Positions 23,414 to 34,400 of a DNA stretch of 64,000 nt are shown here, one piece after another. Where the stretch lies: the NCBI GenBank assembly GCA_029948255.1, contig JALIZF010001847.1, forward strand, positions 1-64,000, in the 5' to 3' direction. The DNA is from Telmatactis stephensoni (taxonomy: Eukaryota > Cnidaria > Anthozoa > Actiniaria > Isophelliidae). The position numbers and the translations under genes are program-made. Within the stretch, counting starts at the first letter, position 1. Every line of letters starts with the position of its first letter. The notes under the pieces were generated by a model. The model saw only the letters and a program-made list of their open reading frames with translations. It did no database searches and was not told the DNA's origin.

Positions 23414-25848
23414 TTAACAACTAATTTTGATTTTGAGACAGGAAAAAAAAAAAAGGATGGGCCCTTAGCCGGTTTCGAACCCGGCTCCGTACATCTGTTC
23501 ATTTGCCTCACAGTTCAAGGGTTTTCCAACTGCGCCACGGGATCGCGTAATTTGCACAACAATAGACAATCAATTCACAGGATACACTACTAGGTTATTT
23601 TGTCCTCAAAATCCATCAGTAGACCAGTTAGTCTAGTGGTAGGGTGCAGTCATTTACGGCCTAGGATCCGACTATTTCCTCCCTCTTTGACCTCGAAGCT
23701 TGCTGCGTTCTACCGATAGCGCGGAAGGGGCCGAAATATTCTTCCTATACGTAACATGCGATGATTCAGCAATTTGCAATTGTCTGGATGCATGGTCGAT
23801 TTTTTGGGGTTTTGCATAAGATTAGCATACTAATTTCTATGGGTAACGGGTTCGAGTCCTTCCTGCGTCAACAACTTTTCTTTTTTTCTTCGATTCTTTT
23901 TCTGTTTTTAATGGATTTCTATTTCTCTTCTCTAATTTTTTCTTGGCTTAAAATACAGCTTTCAACATGCTTTCAAAATTTGCGTCAAAAACATGCACAT
24001 TCCTAGCCTTGAAATAAGAGTTACCTAAAAAAATATTCATTCCACTTTCCAAAAGCTAGCGGGACCTCTGATACTTATACATCTGACGCATTCCCTAATC
24101 CCAGCCGAAAATGCTGGAAATCGAACCTCCCCTATCAATATGCTTGCGACGAGCCAGCAGTTCTGGACAATATGAAGTTCAGTATGACTTTTATAAAGTT
24201 TGAATGGTATTGAAACAGTGAAATTGTTATAACATCTTGAAAAATACACGCATTTGGAAAAAATAACTTAGAACAATTGTTCCAGAGTGTATTTGACGGT
24301 TAATTTTTTTGACGGTTGACGGTTAAAATTTCCCTCATTTGACGGTTGACGGTTATAATTTAGGCCGTTTGACGGTTGACGGTTAACCCCATTGAGACCC
24401 TCTATTAAGCGGACGTGGACACAAAACACAAGCCTATTTTGAGATTTTCTATTGCTAAGAACCTTCTGATCATCTTCATCAGCCTTCATTGTCTGAAGAC
24501 AATAATCTGCTTCATGAGATGGTTTTTCACGACCAAAAACAGCCTGAAATTGCCTGTAATGTTTGATTCAGAATGAATGTTGATGGTTGATGAATATTTC
24601 CTGAATTACCCATTTTATGTTGCTCGAAACGTCAATACGTTATCTCGTCTTTTAGGTTGTTATGTTTCGATTCGTGTCTTTATGTATTTTATACACCGGC
24701 ACAACCCAAACTCACTCGCTAGTCTCCATTTTATTTGTTGGGAACAACAGCAAGTGATAACATGACGAGTATGCGCGAACCGCTGGACGGAAGTGGCCTT
24801 AATTACGGTTTTAACCTGGCTTAGGGCTACCTCTCTCATAAAAAGAGTCATATATATAGTCTCCCCAAAGTTTTTCGTAGCATTACAGTCCAGTGCAGAA
24901 GTACGAACAACTAGAGTGATCGCACTTAACCCGTGAAAAAGTACAAAATCTACTTTGTACTAAAAAGTATAAAATCCTTTGTTTTCCATTGTTTAATAAT
25001 GCTATTTTGCATTATTTAGCTAGTACAATTTCACGGATTAAGTGCGATCACTCTAGCAATAATCCTTTCAAAATTATCCATTTGTCCAAGACAATAGAAG
25101 TTGGAGACATGCGCAGATGTTATCACTTGCTGCTGTTGGGAACAATTAAAAGTTAATTATTAACCAATATTCAATGAAATAAACAGACTTCTATTACGCG
25201 GACGCCGAGCAAGCGGTACCATTGTACTGGCGGTTACCTTTACGAAAAGACGAAAATGGAGAAATTTTGTGTCGTATTCTCTCGAGTGAAAGTTGCACAA
25301 AATGATGAAAAATGCTTAGACTAGTTTCACAAAAGCTCAATGCTTCCAAATCCAGTGAGGCGTGATGCCGGCACGACGAAGCAAACCGCCACGATAATCA
25401 ACTCTGCCATCATAAACTCTTTTTGAATCAACATCTATTAATGTAGAAACAAACCTCAAAGGCATTTAACTGAAATAAGAAAGATTGTATATTTGTGCAT
25501 AAAGAGTTTAAATTTAGGTCTATATTGTTCTATTCCTTCTTAATCCTTTACCGAAATAGCTCAACAATCTGAATAGAAAGTCTATGCCTGCACATTTGTA
25601 AAAGCATTTGAAGTATTAAGGAACACTCCTGAAACCTACTGCACAGTTTAAGGAGACATACTATATACAACTGTGTCACGGATCTGCATTATTTACATGC
25701 ATACCTCATGGCCTCTGCGTCCAAGTTCATCGGCGAGTTTAGCTAAAACCAAGTAATGGCTTGTACCAAACATTGGCATGAGAATTATCTTTGCTGTCAA
25801 ACAACCACCGACACACAAAAGAAAGGAAACAGCGACTAGGTTCTTCAT
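17731..25848 (-). CDS. UDP-glucuronosyltransferase B (five exons)
   Basis: Same enzyme class as UGT-A: UDP-sugar transfer to small molecules at the ER membrane, acceptor unknown. Exons in order: 25705-25848, 22413-23019, 21249-21455, 18835-19123, 17731-18010; 508 aa with intact GT-AG borders and phases. Exon 2 is 6 bp longer than in A or C and begins LVIFVGN. Signal peptide, GTSHYL His, VGDSAYAC Asp, C-terminal helix and KTKTS tail are all present. In the signature HGVP is HGVA, an unusual replacement at a usually conserved Pro. An in-frame upstream ATG at 25911 would add 21 residues (MPSHSSYANS...) before the signal peptide; I chose 25848 because it matches the starts of A and C. Intron 2 contains a large TTTTG expansion. 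UGT-B is more divergent than A and C are from each other and is head to head with UGT-C. Confidence 0.92.
18206..18393. mobile_element. GGCCATTTGCA MITE family, copy in UGT-B intron 4
   Basis: Degenerate copy with GACGGCGTCACTTTACT on the left and AGTATGTGACGCCATAAT on the right, at the same intron position as in UGT-A and UGT-C. Confidence 0.65.
18487..18640 (+). repeat. (TCCC)n microsatellite
   Basis: A long TCCC array decaying into mixed C/T. Introns 4 of UGT-A (about 6435-6545) and UGT-C (about 35890-36005, on the other strand) have shorter pyrimidine or purine tracts at the same place. Confidence 0.9.
19199..19417. mobile_element. Palindromic MITE in UGT-B intron 3
   Basis: Inverted arms of about 85 bp (AATAGTCCCCTT / AAGGGGATTATT outermost; GCGCCATCTTGAAAGGTAGCC inside) flank a short loop. 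Absent from intron 3 of the other three UGT genes. Confidence 0.75.
20252..20283 (+). repeat. Poly(T) after (GTT)n tract
   Basis: About 32 T residues following GTTGTTGTT repeats from about 20190, in UGT-B intron 3. It could be the tail of a retroposed sequence, but no SINE body is recognised beside it. Confidence 0.7.
20826..21013. mobile_element. GGCCATTTGCA MITE family, well-preserved copy
   Basis: The termini AGGCCATTTGCACGATGGCG and CGCCATCATGCAAATGGCCT are inverted; 188 bp, in UGT-B intron 3. This copy and 26571-26769 best define the family. Confidence 0.85.
22072..22384 (+). repeat. (TTTTG)n pentanucleotide expansion
   Basis: About 300 bp of TTTTG, with a few TTTCG units at the start, ending 28 bp from the 3' border of UGT-B exon 2. 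Apparent frames of FCFVL repeats are translation of this array, not genes. Confidence 0.97.
23363..23411 (+). repeat. (CT)n dinucleotide repeat
   Basis: A pure CT run of about 24 units in UGT-B intron 1. Confidence 0.95.
23461..23545 (-). ncRNA. tRNA-like sequence, likely pseudogene or SINE head
   Basis: On the minus strand, TGGCGCAGTTGG matches the Pol III A box and GGTTCGAAACC the B box, about 45 nt apart. This is longer than usual unless there is a long variable arm. I could not build a clean acceptor stem, so it is probably a tRNA relic or a tRNA-derived SINE rather than a working tRNA. Confidence 0.35.
24288..24394 (+). repeat. GACGGTTGACGGTTA minisatellite
   Basis: Three to four spaced copies of TTTGACGGTTGACGGTTA with a period of about 33-36 bp, in UGT-B intron 1. 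Confidence 0.8.
24748..25132. mobile_element. MITE with CAGCAAGTGATAACAT ends, copy 2, interrupted
   Basis: Inverted-orientation relative of 3509-3749. Direct repeats GTTGGGAACAA lie at both outer borders. A palindromic element (24911-25056) is nested inside. Confidence 0.75.
24911..25056. mobile_element. CTAGAGTGATCGCACTTAA palindromic MITE
   Basis: It starts CTAGAGTGATCGCACTTAA and ends TTAAGTGCGATCACTCTAG. It is missing from the copy of its host at 3509-3749, which shows that it is an insertion. Confidence 0.8.
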
Positions 25849-26570
25849 CTTTGGAACTGAAAAAGCTTTCGTGCTATTTGTTGAATTTGCATACGAGGAA
25901 TGACTCGGCATACGTTTTCTTGCGTTACCTCCGCGAAAAGTAATGTCACGATTGATAAACGACTGTATATATCGGACTTAGAATAATGCAGATCCGTGAC
26001 ACAATTATAAATTGTCTCCTCGAACTGTGCAGTGGATTCCAGGAGTGTTTCTAACTACCGGTATCGTTGAATTAAGTGCGACCTGTAAAGTTCATAGTCT
26101 CGTTTGAAAACAAGCATATTGAGACGATACGCCAGTGAGACAATTGACAGTTTTACTCTCAAATAAGAAAAAACTGACTCGTATTTATTGAGAAATCTTC
26201 ATGAAATCAAATTTCTTATGTTGAGAAAGACAACTATTCAAAAACGTTGTCTGGCCAAAGACCCCAAGCATACGCGACTCACCCGAAAGGGAGTATGGTT
26301 AAAAAATATTTTAAAAACAACAAAACCACACGAATATATGACATCCACAACTAGTCTGCTTTACCTTACACAACACAGAGCTTCATTTCTTGATGTCTAA
26401 AATCGAGACCCAAGCCGAAAAGTAACTGTTGTTTTGCATCATTCTACCCACGCTCCCGTTCGGCCTAGTCGCGTGACTAGTCGACTAGTCGCGTGTGTTG
26501 TAGGTCACTCGTCCAACAACCTTTTGTGAAATAGCTATAAAGGTGGACGGGACGAATTGCGAATGGCAAT

Positions 26571-26769
26571 AGGCCATTTGCACAATGGCGTCATTTTACT
26601 ACAGCTACCAGAATGCTCTACAAATTTTCTTTCTTATTCAGATTTTTATTCCCTTTTGAGAATAGTCGAACAATTGGCACTAATTATTTTACAAAAGAAA
26701 GTGAGCAAAGCATTCTGGTAGTTGTAGTATATGACGCCATAATGTAATGTAGTATATGACGCCATAATG
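26571..26769. mobile_element. GGCCATTTGCA MITE family, intergenic copy
   Basis: It begins AGGCCATTTGCACAATGGCG. At the right end TAGTATATGACGCCATAATG is duplicated and the final CAAATGGCC is lost. Confidence 0.8.
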
Positions 26770-26773
26770 GTGA

Positions 26774-26951
26774 TATTGCACGACCGAAAGAAAACTTGGG
26801 ATATATACAAGAATTGCTTCACTACCCAAGCAATGCCGGTACCATGCAGTATACTACTAGTGACCTTATTAGACACAATGGTCGATAGGCGATTCATATC
26901 TCAGCGCCGGATAGCGGTCTAATAGCGTGACCACAGTTCCTTTCGGTCGTG
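26774..26951. repeat. TTGCACGACCGAAAG inverted repeat
   Basis: TTGCACGACCGAAAG on the left and CTTTCGGTCGTGCAA on the right enclose about 145 bp; probably a MITE. Confidence 0.6.
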
Positions 26952-27102
26952 CAAATCACAATCGTCATTCGCCGTTCACACCGTCAACCTTTTTGAAATA
27001 GCTATATATTTCTCAACACGTACTGCGCGGCCATATAATATCCTCTATCTCTTGACGAGGCACTTTATAAGATATATGAGCAAAATTGTAATTTCAAAGG
27101 AG

Positions 27103-27290
27103 GCAGCACGGTCGAGTGGTCAGAGCGTCGGTCGAAGAATCCGGTGTTTCGAACGGTCCCCGCTCTGCCCATGCGAGGCTGTATTTGTTCCGGGTTCGCC
27201 ATGTCCAAATTCATGTAGCTTCTCGACCATGCTTGTAAATAGCCAACTGGTTTGCCTCCTTGCCAGTTGGGTTTCTTAAAACACTTTAAT
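27103..27290 (+). mobile_element. Possible tRNA-derived SINE
   Basis: GCACGGTCGAGTGGTCAGAG resembles a tRNA(Ser/Leu)-type A-box region and GTGTTTCGAACGGTC a degenerate B box about 30 nt later. An unrelated tail with CCAACTGG...CCAGTTGGG follows. No clear target duplication was found. Confidence 0.4.
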
Positions 27291-27971
27291 TATGTTCTAA
27301 CATTTATTTCCGTTATTTCTGTTATTATTTAGCTCCTTATAGCACATTTGATCATTTCGCCATGGAAAATGAGCTCTAGAAGCTAACAAGATTATATTTT
27401 AATTCACCTTCACGTTTTTGCGGTTTTTAATCAGAGTCTAATCAGAGTTTCAGAGCAGACATATTGTGCGTAGAGTATTTTCACTAATATACAAACTAGA
27501 TACTACCCAATTGCCTAATAGCGGAACTCTCATTTAAATAAAAAGAACGATTTTCAATATTTTGTTTTTGACGTTTTTGATTCATGCAAATGAATTGGGC
27601 TTCCTGTGTTAATTGGTCAACATAGATTGTATTTTGCCTGAAAAAGGTGAAATAAAGATTATAGATGAAGCTTTTTAACATTTTCTCTAGGGTTAATTTG
27701 TATATACTCTTAACCTTCAGTCTCCTGAGAACTTTATTACAGTGATATTCAGTTATTCAGATTCAGTCAGATTTTATAATTGACTTTGTAGCACGAATTT
27801 TTAAAGTGCTACTCTGATAAAAAATTAACGGTGAAATTCTATTTAGCAGAAACTTCGTGAAATAAATCTTCAAGGGTCCATTGATCACCAGGTAAAATAT
27901 CTTTTTTGGTATTCAAAAGGGAAGTACTAGATTTTTAGCGTTCTTTTTAGGTGTCAGTGACGTCATCTACT

Positions 27972-28190
27972 CAACTCATGGATTTACTCCATACATTTCT
28001 TTGTATTTTGCAATCAAAATATCTCAGTGTAATTTTTTTCAATTGAAGATCACTGGCAATGCAATTAATCCTTGACACAATAACTGCAAGAAAACTCTTA
28101 AGCAAAATTATTAGAGCAGAAATGAATAGAATAGCTAGTTCAAGTCATAAAATACAAAGAAATATATGGAGTAAATCCATGAGTTAAGTC
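27972..28190. repeat. Hairpin-forming inverted repeat upstream of UGT-C
   Basis: Arms ACTCATGGATTTACTCCATA and its near complement, extended by TTTCTTTGTATTTT, flank about 125 bp. Confidence 0.7.
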
Positions 28191-28497
28191 CATGACCGCA
28201 ACTTGAAAAAGTTGTAATAAATATGATCGAAGTCCTAATATTGAAGTGCGTGACATTTGAGGTCATGCACGATCGAGTTGATAAAATTCTAGTGTCGCGA
28301 CATGAGACGTTTACCTACTATGCACAGACTCGTAGAATTACTCTGAATCAGTTCAACATAGCTTACAACAATTGCTTAATCCATCTAAACGATGATATCA
28401 GCTGACTCGTTTTCATGCCTGCCTCATTTTCATGCCACATTGATAGATTGATAGATAAAAAACCTAGACCAATACGAAAGCTATTGCAGTTACAAAG

Positions 28498-31400
28498 ATG
28501 AAGAACCTACCAGTTGCTTTTTTCTTGCTTTTGTCTGTCGGTGGTTGTTTGACAGCAAAGATAATTCTCATGCCAATGTTTCATACAAGCCATTACTTGG
28601 TTTTAGCAAAACTCGCCGATGAACTTGGACGTAGAGGCCATGAGGTATGTGTGTAAATAATGCAGATCCGTGTCACAGTTGTAAATAGTCTGTCTCCTCG
28701 AACTGGCAGTGAACTCCAGGAGTGTTTCTTAATACTTAAAACGTTCATTCAAATGCAGACTTTCTATTATCGTTGTTATTTCGATAAATGTTATGGAAAG
28801 TACCAGACTTATTAAAGTGTCCCAAGTTTACAGTCAATCTAAGATTTCAAGCTTACGCCTGGCGCTCTTGGACAGGTTCGGCTATTTTGCAGGCTGCGGG
28901 TTGCGAGCCAAAATTTGCGGGTTGCGGGCTAAAAATTTGCGGGCTTGAGAAAAATGTAGTCGTTTTGAATAAAACTACCCTGGGCTCCAGGGGTTTATTA
29001 TTCGCTTTCTTTAGAGAGTTTTTCCTCTTGTAGGCGAGCGCCGAAGGCGCGAGAAGCGAAAATAAACTTCCCCAGTAGTTTTAAAGTCGTAGCTGATTAG
29101 CTTGTCAAAAAGATAAGTTATATATTAAAAACAACATTTATATATACCAAAGAACATTAAGGACTTGAATATCATTTAATTTGGCAAGGGTCTTCGTTTT
29201 AGAGAAAACCCTACCTACCAGTGTTTTGCAGTTGATTTTTGGGGGGTCTTCGTTTTTGGGTCTTCGGTCTTCGTTTTATAGACACCTGGCCACATTCTTT
29301 GGACTGGTAATTCGACTGAACGCCCAATTGAGCGTCTTGTTACTAGTCGTTCTAGTTTAGGTAGGGTTTTCTCTAAAACGAAGATCCTTGCCAAATCAAT
29401 CGATAAGTTCAAATCCTATCGCTTGTTGTCGTTGTTCGGTCAAGCAAACTATTTTGAGCTATTTTTAGGCGATTTGGAACTGATTTTGAGGGGGTCTTCG
29501 TTTTATTCTTGGTTTGCATGTGACGTCATCGAAAAGCTAAAATCTAAACTATTCATCACACGAAACTGTTTCCTAGATATTTTATTTATATCATTAAGAA
29601 AAGTCCTCATACAAAAAACTGAGTTCTTTCGATGAATGGTTTTCGATTTATTGCAAGTCAATTTCTGTCACGCAACACTGTCACGTATATCGTAAAGACG
29701 CAGAAATATAGGCAAATGTGATTCAAATCATACGACTTTAACTTTTTAAGTGATAAATAAGTTTGTTTTGGTGAATATCTGAATAGAAAACACGAATTAT
29801 AGTGATATTAACGTGATCAGTTGGTCCTTCGTGTTACTGTCCGCCATGTTGGTGTACAAAGGTTGTGCACCAAGATGGCGGACCCATACATTTCACACCA
29901 AACAATGAAGATATTTGATCGCTCGTATCTCGTTATCAAAATATTCTTGTGACTAAAAATTTCGTATAGATTCAAACCTTCAACTGCTTTTTTAGATGCA
30001 AGACATTTTATTCAAAAATATTCTATATTAAGCCCGAAAAATTTTATGATGACGTCAGTGCAAACCAAGAATAGTTTAGGTAGGGTTTTCTCTAAAACGA
30101 AGACCCTTGCCAAATTAAATGATATTCAAGTCCTTAATATTCTTTGGTATATATAACTGTTTGGGGCAATTTTCAAGTGTTTTGCAGTTGATTTTTAGGG
30201 GGTCTTCGTTTTTGGGTCTTCGGTCTTCGGTCTTCGTTTTATAGACACCCCATGGAGCATGACACCGAGGCAGCCCAAGCCTCTGGCTTAATGCCAGTTT
30301 CGTGATTGTTCGAATTCTTGCCACATACAAAAGTTTTAAGACGAGGCTACGTGCAAAAAGCTTAGGTCATTTGTAACAAGACAAAAGTTTTAGCACGTAG
30401 CCTCGTTCTGAGTCCTTTGTATGTGGCAGGTGAAGGATATATTGGAGGGCATATCATGTGACTACCATTACTTTTGAGAATACAGTAGTGACAAACTGAG
30501 TTTCCGTTGCCTTACGTGACGAGAGGACTGTCATCTTGTTTTTCACGTCCTTGAATGCCCTTTGCCTTCACCTATATGTTATTGAAACTAAATCTTGGTA
30601 ACATTGTAAAATGCCAATAAGATTAAAATTAAATCATAACTGCATATACTTTTATTTCCGGCCGGGCGCTTAAGCCGGCCGCTCTTTGATTTCGACTTCA
30701 GAGTTTAAAAACTAAAATCATTGTCATTGAAATCGAGTCTTTATTATCACTATAACAATTACAAATAATATTTGTGCAAATACATCACAATCATTTTGTA
30801 AAGCTAAGACTAGTTTATTGGGTCTCTGTTGACTAGGAACAAGCACAGGACATCGATAAACAAGAGTAGAATACTGACTTTGATACTTAGATAGAGACTA
30901 ATTTCAGCAATAGAAATTGCATTATTTGGGACTTTTTAGTACTGTTTATGTTGCACTTGAATCTGTTTACTTATTTGTGGCTTAAAACAATCTCTGTGTG
31001 GCTTATTTGTATTTGTGGCTGAAAACACAAGTCACCATTACAGTAGTCTGTAGTTTACTTAGAAACAAAAAAGTAACACTAACCCTACTATGTCAGACGA
31101 AAGAAAGCGAGCAACGAAGAGCAATAAAGAGCAGATAACAAGACGTGATCGATCCCCTCTTCCCTCTTAGCGTCCGCCATCTTTGTTACTGTTGGGCCGC
31201 AGTGCTTCATGGGGCACTCAAAGAAAAGTTTTTCAAAAACAGAAATTCTTTTTCAAAAAAGAAGATTTTTCTCTAAAACGCAAAAAAAGATTTTTTTAAA
31301 AAAAGAAGAATTTTTCTTCAGAAACAATCCGTGGCAGATTGCGTCATCTCCAAAATCCTTTTCTGTTTTCTACCCTTTGACCTTTTTACCGTCATCAGTC

Positions 31401-34400
31401 CTTTTTACCCTTTTAGCTTTTTACCGTTTTACCTTTTTGCCCTCTTAGCGCTTTAACTTACCATAACACCCTTCCCACCGTTGACCTTTTTTATCGTCAT
31501 ACCTTTTTACCGTTATTTCAAAAAGATAACCATATTTTTGTTCAAACCGCTGTCCTATAATAATTGTGCCATCGTTAATATTTGGCGCCAATTTTCAGAA
31601 ATATTTGAAGTAAACTTTACGTTCTGAGATTAATTATTCGTTGTACCGTTGTCATGGAAGTTTTGATGCAAAACGAAGACTTCATTCGAGATCTTACAGA
31701 GGTGAAAAAGATACAGAGAGGTTTCGAGGACTCTTCAGAAAATAAACCCAAGCGTTTCAAGAGGTTAATTGTCAAGAAATCAGTGGGAGATTGTTTTGCA
31801 GCCATTCTAGAAAAAGGGCAAAAACAGGTAAAAAAGATAATAGGGTAAAATGGTAAACGGTAAAAAGGTATCAAACACGACAGTGTAATAGATTTTACAA
31901 TAAAGATTACGGGAAGGAGCAGTTTACGAAGACTTCATTCGAGGTGAAAAAGATACAGAGAGGTTTCGAGGACTCTTCAGAAAATGAACCCAAGCGTTTC
32001 AAGAGGTTAATTGTCAAGCCACGGATTTGGCCCTTCATAAAATGCTCCTTCCCGTAATCTTTATGGTAAAAAGGTAAACAGGTAAAATGGTAAAACGGTA
32101 AACTGATGAGGAAAAACGGTAAAATGGTGCAAGGGTAGAAAACAGAAAAGGATTTTGGAAATGACGTAATCTGCCACGGATTTGGCCCTCCTGGGCTTCC
32201 GGGTTCTTTGACTTATTGAAACATATTACTTGTTGTTATATATTGTAGGTATACATACCGGCAAATTTACGTACAGTTGGCGTAAAAGATAGCAAAAGTT
32301 CGTTTTGCAAAGCAATATTTTGGTATATATGAAGTTTGAGTTCGATATCAGCTGAAATATTCCGAAAGAAATAAGCCGTTAAAGCCACTTAAGACTTATC
32401 GGCAAAATTCAAAAAAACATTAATTTCCGAGAACTCTCTGACAAGACAAATAAAGACTGAAGCGAGTTTGTGACGTAATAGTTACTATATGAGTCCTTCG
32501 CTCACTGCATAGATATAGACTGGAAGCAGTGAGGAGGCACCCAATAGCGTCACAAGGAAGATTTTTTGATAATCTGAAATGTGTACTATTTATTTCATAA
32601 AATGATAGATATCGATGCAAAATAACGTAATTACAACTTTGTCTGTTTTTGTATGCTTCGCTCTTCTGAAAAATAACCTCAACAGTCCCTTACATTTTTT
32701 GCACAAAGCTATACTATGAACATATGCACATGAGATTTCGCTTGTCGAAAATAATTCAGCAAACTTCCAGCTACAATTATCAATTTACCTTTAGACCTAG
32801 ACTAACTCTTTTGGTAGCATTATATCAAACAATTAAACGACAAATGCGTCTTAAAGCAATATAGAAATCCAGGCTTTGTAACTAGAATAAATACACTAAA
32901 TACGAAATGTTGACAAAAATTTATTGTATGTTTTGTACGTGTCGAATTCATAAACAGAAAACTTAAATTGTACACTGTTCCCGATCATTGAGGTCGATTA
33001 GCATCAAATCTGCACCAAAATGTCTGCAATTTAGTATGGTTTGTATTCTATGGAAATTTTACGATTTATGAATCAGTTTTTATAAATTATTTTGAATAAA
33101 TGTTAATGGTATAAGAAATAAACGCTAGATGGTTACACAAAGTCGTGAGAAAGAAAATATCGAAATCAAAAGTATTCGAATCTTCTTTGCTGATTTACTT
33201 CGACTACTGTGTAGCTATGTGTCGTATATACAGGCTAATAATCGTATCTTGTGGTAAAAGACCATTATTTAGGTGCAATATTACAATACGCACTAACATC
33301 AGCTAAGAAATGTGACGGGTTACAGTACACAAAATTGCATTGCGCTTCATTTCTATTTGAAATTAAATATATACTCATGCAGATCTACCTTTATTCTTTT
33401 CCCTACAGTAAAACATATCCTCCTTCTTCACCATCATTAGAACAAATTATATTTTAGAAGCGCGTTGCTGCTAACAATAAATATTTATCTTCCCCAAATG
33501 GCCGAATTTGGTATGTGTTTCACCTCACTGCTTCCAGTCATAGAAAGTTTTTAGTAAAGGCCAAAAGAAAGGCTCCTTTCTATGGATGTGATATCTATAT
33601 AGAATTCAGACCATAGTTAACTATGTTCAGACTAAGGGCAATAAGACGCTATTAGTGGTTTTCTAAGCCGTGACAACTTCGCTATTATAAATCAATGAAG
33701 AACGTTATGAGACTTTAGAGAAGATTGTGCGATGATCGGCGTACTTTTTGAGTTTTTTGGGTAAACGCTACCTAGAACTTTTAAAAGATCTGAACCAATG
33801 GTAGTTTTGGAGTCGACATAAGTCATCATAAATGTGAGCTACCGCACATCCTCAGGGACCCAGGGCGCGTGAGGGGGAGGGGAATGGAAGGGGAGAGAGA
33901 GGGATGGGAGAAGAATGAATGTCCACCAGGATGAGCTACACAGGATTCTACTATGCTGTTTATGCCTTTAATAATTAAATGATATGTGCACTATTTGATA
34001 TTTTGTGATGCAAAATTAATGTACGTTTAGGAAGTAATTCTTAAATTGATGTTATTACAGGTGATAATTTTTGTCGGCAACGAAGCTGAAAAGGCCATAG
34101 GAAAACCATACGTCAAAGTCTTCAACACACCAAATAGCGAAGAACTGCGAAAACCCTTTCACGCTTCATCATCCAGAATAAGCCACGCAGCCTTGTGTGC
34201 AGTGCTTTTCAAACATCAGAAGATCTACTGCAATGCCTTCCTAAGTAACCCAGACGTTTTGAATGAGCTTAAAACTGCGGAGCTAATTGTTGGAGATTCT
34301 TTGTACCCGTGTTCCGCACTTGTTGCAGCCAAGTTTGACCTTCCACATGTAGTAGTGGCGCAAAGTTCAATTTTCTTTGAAACACTAAAGCTGTATGGAG

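Larger units (their letters stand above)
25849..28497. promoter_or_regulatory. Divergent intergenic region, UGT-B / UGT-C
   Basis: 2.65 kb between two head-to-head start codons, so it should hold both promoters. I recognise no core promoter with confidence. It contains a GGCCATTTGCA MITE, a palindrome (26774-26951), a possible SINE (27103-27290) and a hairpin (27972-28190). Confidence 0.5.

Noticed and set aside
23615..23865. tRNA-like boxes (TTAGTCTAGTGGTAGGG, then GGTTCGAGTCC)
   Set aside because: The boxes are more than 200 bp apart and no stem could be drawn.
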